The notes below the pieces were generated by a model. That model ran no database searches and had not been told where the DNA came from. It saw only the letters and a list, made by a program, of their open reading frames with translations. Positions 60,576 to 64,000 of a DNA stretch of 64,000 nucleotides are shown here, piece by piece (the first letter of the stretch is position 1; each line of letters starts with the position of its first letter). The translations under genes and the position numbers were made by a program. The stretch comes from Kribbella sp. VKM Ac-2569. GTDB lineage: Bacteria > Actinomycetota > Actinomycetes > Propionibacteriales > Kribbellaceae. Location: assembly GCF_004216905.1 (NCBI RefSeq), contig NZ_SGXJ01000007.1, positions 345,531 to 409,530 of the forward strand, in the 5' to 3' direction.

Positions 60576-62518
60576 CCGAGCCCTCCGATGCGGACGAGAT
60601 CGCGGCCCTTGATCGTGTACAGCGCGTTCCCGTCGTACGACGTGGTGATCAACGGGTAGCTGTAGATCTGCGCGCCCAGGCCGTCGACCACGGTGCTCAC
60701 GGTCGGGGCGCCGGTGGGGTTCGGCGTGATCTTGAAGACGCGCTTGTTGTCGGTGCCGTAGAGGCCGGAGCGGGCGATCGTCAGCCGGCTCTGACCGGTG
60801 CCGAGCGTCACGCTCGTGACGAGCGTGCCGGTCTGCGGATCGAGGACGGCGAGGCGGCCGTCGTCGGTGGTCGCATACAGTCGGCCGCGGTAGAGCACGA
60901 GATCGCTGTAGGTCTGCGCTCCGGACAACGGGGCAGTCTCCCACAGCACCTTGTTGCGGCGCAGGTCGAACGCCACGACGGTTGCTTCGGGCAAGATCGG
61001 GTCGGTACCGAGGCTGTTCCGGGTCGCGCCGCCGAGGAACGCGATGCCGTCGGCAGTCGTCACGGAGCGGACCGACTGGTGTGGTACGACGCCGCGGTGC
61101 ACTTCGCGGTCGCCGCTGTCCAGGTGCTGTTCGACGAGCGTTCCGTCGTACTTGCCGTAGTCGGGCTCGGTGGAGAGCAGCCACGTCTGTGAGCGGTCGT
61201 CGTACGCGGCGTCGGTCGGGCGGGTCTGCTCGTTGCCGATCTGGCCGAGTTCGTGCAGGTCGGTGCCGTCGGGCTTCATCTGCCAGAGGCGAGCCAGTGT
61301 GTAGACGCCCAGGTACACGTCCTTTCCGACCGGCGTCATCGTCTTCGCCTCGCCGGGCAGGAACGTGCGGGTGCTCGTGCCGGCGGCGAGATCGTGGACC
61401 TGGACGCCGGCCTTGCCGCTGACCAGGACGGACGACGGCGTGGCGGCGAGCGCCATCACCTGTTCGGGCGCGGGTGGCAGACCGGCCTGGCCGAGATCGG
61501 TGCCGGTGAAGGTGCCACTCGCCTCGTCGAAGTCGACGACCTGGCTTGTCAGCTCGGCTCGTATGGTGCCGCTCGTCGAACCCTCGACGAAGATCCGGTT
61601 GAAGTAGGCACCGTCGTACGGCGAACCGAGGCGCGTCAGCGCGTTGTCGCGGTACCGGTAGAGGGTTCCGGACGGGCGGGTGCCGAGGTAGATGTCGTCA
61701 CCGCTGAGGGTGATCGCGGTGACGTACTGGTCGCCGCCGGGCGTCTGCACCTCGATCGGGTTGCTCAGATCCGCGGTGTCGAAGACGAGCATCGTGCCGG
61801 TGGGAGAGAGGCCCGCGGCGAGCTTCGTCCCATCGAGGGCGAGGGTGGCGACGAACGTGCGGTCCGCGTACTTGGCGGGCAGCACGTCGCGGCGGTCGCC
61901 GGTCGCGCGGTCGATGGCGATCAGGTGCGCCTTCGTGCCGACGCCGGCGTAGATCGTGGTGGCGTCGGCGGCGATGCTGCGGACGTACTGCTCACCGGCG
62001 ATGGCGGCGCCGTACGACTTGGTGGCGCCCGTGGCCGGGTCGTACTCGTGGACCCCGCCGTCGGGATAGGTGCCGGCGACGATCTTGCCGTCCGGGGTCG
62101 CGGCGATCGACCAGACGAACGAGCCGAACTGCGCGACCTTGGTCGCGGTGCCGGTGGTCGTGTCGACCTTGTAGACGTCGCCGGGTGTGTAGAGGCCGAT
62201 GTACAGGTCGGTGCCGATGTGGGTCATGGCCCACGCCCCGGCGCCGGTCGGCAGGGAGAACTTGCGGTCGACGGTCTTGCCGACCGGGTCGAACGCGCCG
62301 ACCTGGACGGGTGAGACGCCGGAGGTGATGGTCCAGATCCGGTCGCCGACCTGCTCGGCGACGCTGGTCGAGGTCACGGCGGATGCCGGACCGAGGCTGG
62401 TGACGGTCGGAGTTTCGGCCCCGACCGGAATCGTGGCGCGGGCTGGTCCGGAAACGCTCACCAGTCCTGCGCAGCTGACCAAAGCAGCGATCATTCCCCG
62501 TGCGAATCGCTTGTCCAC
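60572..62518 (-). CDS. Secreted beta-propeller protein (PQQ/SMP30-like), Sec-type signal
   Basis: A 648-residue exported paralogue of the next gene. It starts at GTG 62518 after GGGAGG (4 nt); the longer ATG at 62542 has no site. The signal VDKRFARGMIAALVSCAGLVSVSGPARA is Sec-type with cleavage near ARA/TI at about 28. The blades recur (GAFDPVGKTVDRKF, YKVDTTTG, HEYDPATGATK, IDRATGDRR). The order and ends (DLVRIGG versus DLVQLPL) are shared with the paralogue. It is the first gene of the minus-strand operon after the regulator. Binding or sensing of an extracellular compound is plausible. Confidence 0.77.
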   Translation of the reverse strand: MDKRFARGMIAALVSCAGLVSVSGPARATIPVGAETPTVTSLGPASAVTSTSVAEQVGDRIWTITSGVSPVQVGAFDPVGKTVDRKFSLPTGAGAWAMTHIGTDLYIGLYTPGDVYKVDTTTGTATKVAQFGSFVWSIAATPDGKIVAGTYPDGGVHEYDPATGATKSYGAAIAGEQYVRSIAADATTIYAGVGTKAHLIAIDRATGDRRDVLPAKYADRTFVATLALDGTKLAAGLSPTGTMLVFDTADLSNPIEVQTPGGDQYVTAITLSGDDIYLGTRPSGTLYRYRDNALTRLGSPYDGAYFNRIFVEGSTSGTIRAELTSQVVDFDEASGTFTGTDLGQAGLPPAPEQVMALAATPSSVLVSGKAGVQVHDLAAGTSTRTFLPGEAKTMTPVGKDVYLGVYTLARLWQMKPDGTDLHELGQIGNEQTRPTDAAYDDRSQTWLLSTEPDYGKYDGTLVEQHLDSGDREVHRGVVPHQSVRSVTTADGIAFLGGATRNSLGTDPILPEATVVAFDLRRNKVLWETAPLSGAQTYSDLVLYRGRLYATTDDGRLAVLDPQTGTLVTSVTLGTGQSRLTIARSGLYGTDNKRVFKITPNPTGAPTVSTVVDGLGAQIYSYPLITTSYDGNALYTIKGRDLVRIGGLG

Positions 62519-62571
62519 AAGGCCTCCCGGGACAGTACGCATCGAATTACGGTCATGGCTGAAATTAGCCG

Positions 62572-62589
62572 GACGTGCGTCAGCACGTC
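62572..62589. repeat. 7-bp inverted repeat before the propeller operon
   Basis: GACGTGC (62572-62578) and GCACGTC (62583-62589) are perfect inverted complements with a 4-nt gap. It lies in the 87-bp region between the regulator stop and the propeller start, so it may be a terminator for the regulator or an operator of the operon. Confidence 0.45.
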
Positions 62590-62605
62590 AACCGTTGAGA
62601 ACTAA

Positions 62606-63820
62606 TCAGAGATGAACGCGATAAACGACAAGCGGTCGGCCACTGCCGGTGCCGAGCTGGGTGCCGGTGGCATCCGCCAGTCCGGCGCGCTCGAGGCGGT
62701 TCAGGACGCGGCGCGCAGTCCGCGGCTGGATACCGAGGTAGTCGGCCACGGAGCGCGTGGTCAGACCGTCCTCCGGGGTGGCGCGGACAAGCTCCTGCAG
62801 CCGTTCGAGCGTCGCCTTCGAGAGGCCGGCGCGCTGCGCGAGCAGCTGCAGTTTCGAGCGCTGCTGAGCCCTTGGCGGCGCGCCGCCGACCAGCACGAGA
62901 TCGATGTCGTTGCGCAGCGACACGACGGCCGCCGTACGTCCGGCGGTCTTCGCCCGGCCGAGCGCGCGGCGGGCCAGCGCCTCGGTCTCGGTCCCGGACC
63001 CGCCGATGCCGAACCCGATCCGGACTGGTCCAAACTGCTCCTTCAGCCGGGTCAGCATGCCGAGCTCGGTGAACGCCGCGGTTGCTTGTTCGAGCGGTCC
63101 GCGGGTCGCAATCACGAGCCAGCGCTTGTCGTCGTACCGGATGACGCTGCCGCCCAGAGAGCCGGCTTCGCGCTGGAGAGCGCTCTCTGCATCCGGAGAA
63201 ATCTCCACCAGGCCGAGCGCGATCTGCGCATCGTCACTGCGCAAAGCGTCGTGGACCAGGAGCAGTCTGTTGACCGCGGCACGGACCGAGTGCACCGACG
63301 GGGCGAGGCGGAGCGTGGTCTGCTCGGTCCGGAGTTTCTCGTACGCCGACCGCAGACAGGTGATCGCGACGGTCGCGCCGGCCTCGTGATGGAACGCGAC
63401 GATCTCGTCGAGGCTCAGGCCGGGCCGGTACGGCAGCACGCGGACACCGCGCATCGGGAGTCCGACCTCGTCGAACGTCTCCCGGACGTCGGCCTCGTCG
63501 AGTACGTCGATGCTGAGCGACGTCACGTCGTGCCCGTCGCGGAGCAGTTGGACCAGGGCGCGCATCAGCGTCGCGCCGGTGTACTCGACGTGTGCGGCCG
63601 GACGGTCCAGCAGGTCCTGCGCCGCGGCGATCTGGTACGGGACGACGCCTGTGAACAGCCACGCGTCGACGCTGCCCGGCGCGTCGGCCATCACCTTGGG
63701 GGTGTCGGTCTCCCGGCGGTACCGGAGCGGGACCACCTCGACGCCACGCAGTCCTTTGATGATCCGGCAGGTGGAGGTGACCAGGTCCGACGGTCCCACT
63801 ACTCCGATCGTCGTCACCAC
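62606..63820 (-). CDS. Winged-helix transcriptional regulator with unfamiliar N-terminal domain
   Basis: A 404-residue protein. The C-terminal 70 residues (SKATLERLQELVRATPEDGLTTRSVADYLGIQPRTARRVLNRLERAGLA) form a winged helix. The first about 200 residues look Rossmann/periplasmic-binding like (VVTTIGVVGPSDLV, DAWLFTGVVPYQIAA, VAITCLRSAYEKLR), and a second domain (about 205-330) with RIGFGIGGSGTETEALARRAL resembles a small ligand-binding or GGDEF-like fold without its catalytic motif. I cannot name the family. GTG 63820 follows GGAGGAGGGGGA by 6 nt. It is upstream of the propeller operon in the same direction and probably its regulator. Confidence 0.75.
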   Translation of the reverse strand: MVTTIGVVGPSDLVTSTCRIIKGLRGVEVVPLRYRRETDTPKVMADAPGSVDAWLFTGVVPYQIAAAQDLLDRPAAHVEYTGATLMRALVQLLRDGHDVTSLSIDVLDEADVRETFDEVGLPMRGVRVLPYRPGLSLDEIVAFHHEAGATVAITCLRSAYEKLRTEQTTLRLAPSVHSVRAAVNRLLLVHDALRSDDAQIALGLVEISPDAESALQREAGSLGGSVIRYDDKRWLVIATRGPLEQATAAFTELGMLTRLKEQFGPVRIGFGIGGSGTETEALARRALGRAKTAGRTAAVVSLRNDIDLVLVGGAPPRAQQRSKLQLLAQRAGLSKATLERLQELVRATPEDGLTTRSVADYLGIQPRTARRVLNRLERAGLADATGTQLGTGSGRPLVVYRVHL

Positions 63821-63930
63821 GCGCGATCCCCCTCCTCCATGGGGGTCAGTCTCACCACAACACCCCACTGCTGCAAGAACCCGCGCCGTGGTCGGCTACG
63901 TTCGCGTCAGTGTCAGGGTGATGCTGCCGC

Positions 63931-64000
63931 TCACGCGGTGGTTGGATCCTGAGCACCCGCTGTCTGGCTCTTACGTTCGGTGTCGCCTTCGGGCTGACGG
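63931..64000 (-). CDS. Possible C-terminus of a minus-strand gene (partial)
   Basis: A minus-strand frame enters from the right edge and ends at TGA (63931-63933) with the polar tail RQPEGDTERKSQTAGAQDP. It is only 22 codons, so the assignment is weak. The reading is typical of a soluble protein tail. The opposite strand also has a short open frame from 63921. Confidence 0.35.
   Translation of the reverse strand, partial: RQPEGDTERKSQTAGAQDPTTA

Larger units (their letters stand above)
2848..63187. repeat. Recurrent palindrome GAGAGCGCTCTC across the window
   Basis: Exact 12-bp copies are at 2848-2859, 49915-49926 and 63176-63187. Near-copies with one mismatch are at 46637-46648, 48916-48927 and 58970-58981; shorter GAGCGCTC cores occur at 768-775 and 10692-10699. 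All lie in or touch coding sequence in different genes and both orientations. Not annotated as a mobile element; the meaning is unknown. Confidence 0.55.

Noticed and set aside
62612..63952. 446-residue plus-strand frame opposite the last regulator
   Set aside because: Gln/Arg/Asp-rich shadow with no motif; the minus strand has a winged helix and a strong ribosome-binding site.

Overview
The window is high-GC DNA (about 70% by eye) with dense gene packing, many GTG starts (and a few TTG), frequent ATGA/GTGA stop-start overlaps, Tat-type lipoproteins, SARP-type regulators and ABC sugar importers that lack their own ATPase. This points to a soil actinobacterium. The codon style and gene set are reminiscent of Kribbella or another member of the Propionibacteriales, but that is an impression and not a database result. 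I saw no rRNA, tRNA, insertion sequence, prophage or CRISPR array.

Layout. 1-6.3 kb: a partial gene divergent from a MarR regulator, two GNAT acetyltransferases, an SGNH hydrolase and a large sacsin-like GHKL ATPase. 6.4-12.1 kb: a five-gene peptide/oligosaccharide ABC importer (lipoprotein, two permeases, two ATPases) behind a promoter overlapped by LacI-type operator sites. 12.1-18.6 kb: a methyltransferase, a SARP/NB-ARC/LuxR hybrid regulator, a LysE exporter and a secreted phospholipase C preceded by a good PHO box. 18.7-24.7 kb: a five-gene cassette of hybrid sensor kinase, single-domain receiver, receiver-nucleotide cyclase, PGM1-like ATP-grasp ligase and GGCT-fold protein. I consider this the most interesting candidate system. 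24.7-33.4 kb: M6 metalloprotease, succinate-semialdehyde-type dehydrogenase, two membrane proteins (one frameshifted), an Excalibur protein, a thioesterase and a MocR-type aminotransferase. 33.4-39.1 kb: a bifunctional penicillin-binding protein with a PASTA domain, a small secreted protein and a HelR-like RNA polymerase recycling helicase with a rifamycin-element-like promoter.

39.1-46.0 kb: a CUT1 sugar importer without ATPase, divergent from a GH3 glycosidase and a LacI regulator, with operator-like palindromes in the shared intergenic region. 46.0-49.7 kb: an ABC exporter pair, an MFS exporter and an ArsR-like regulator. 49.7-55.9 kb: a second GH3 enzyme divergent from a TetR regulator, a CPBP protease, a DUF1266 protein, a stand-alone GyrA-like domain and a GNAT. 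55.9-64.0 kb: a minus-strand cluster with two amidohydrolase-fold proteins (one without the metal motif), a DegT/StsC-type aminotransferase, two tandem secreted beta-propellers of equal length and an unfamiliar winged-helix regulator.

The genes suggest a saprophyte that takes up plant oligosaccharides, responds to phosphate starvation and tolerates antibiotics. A palindrome, GAGAGCGCTCTC, recurs across the window inside coding sequence far more often than expected.
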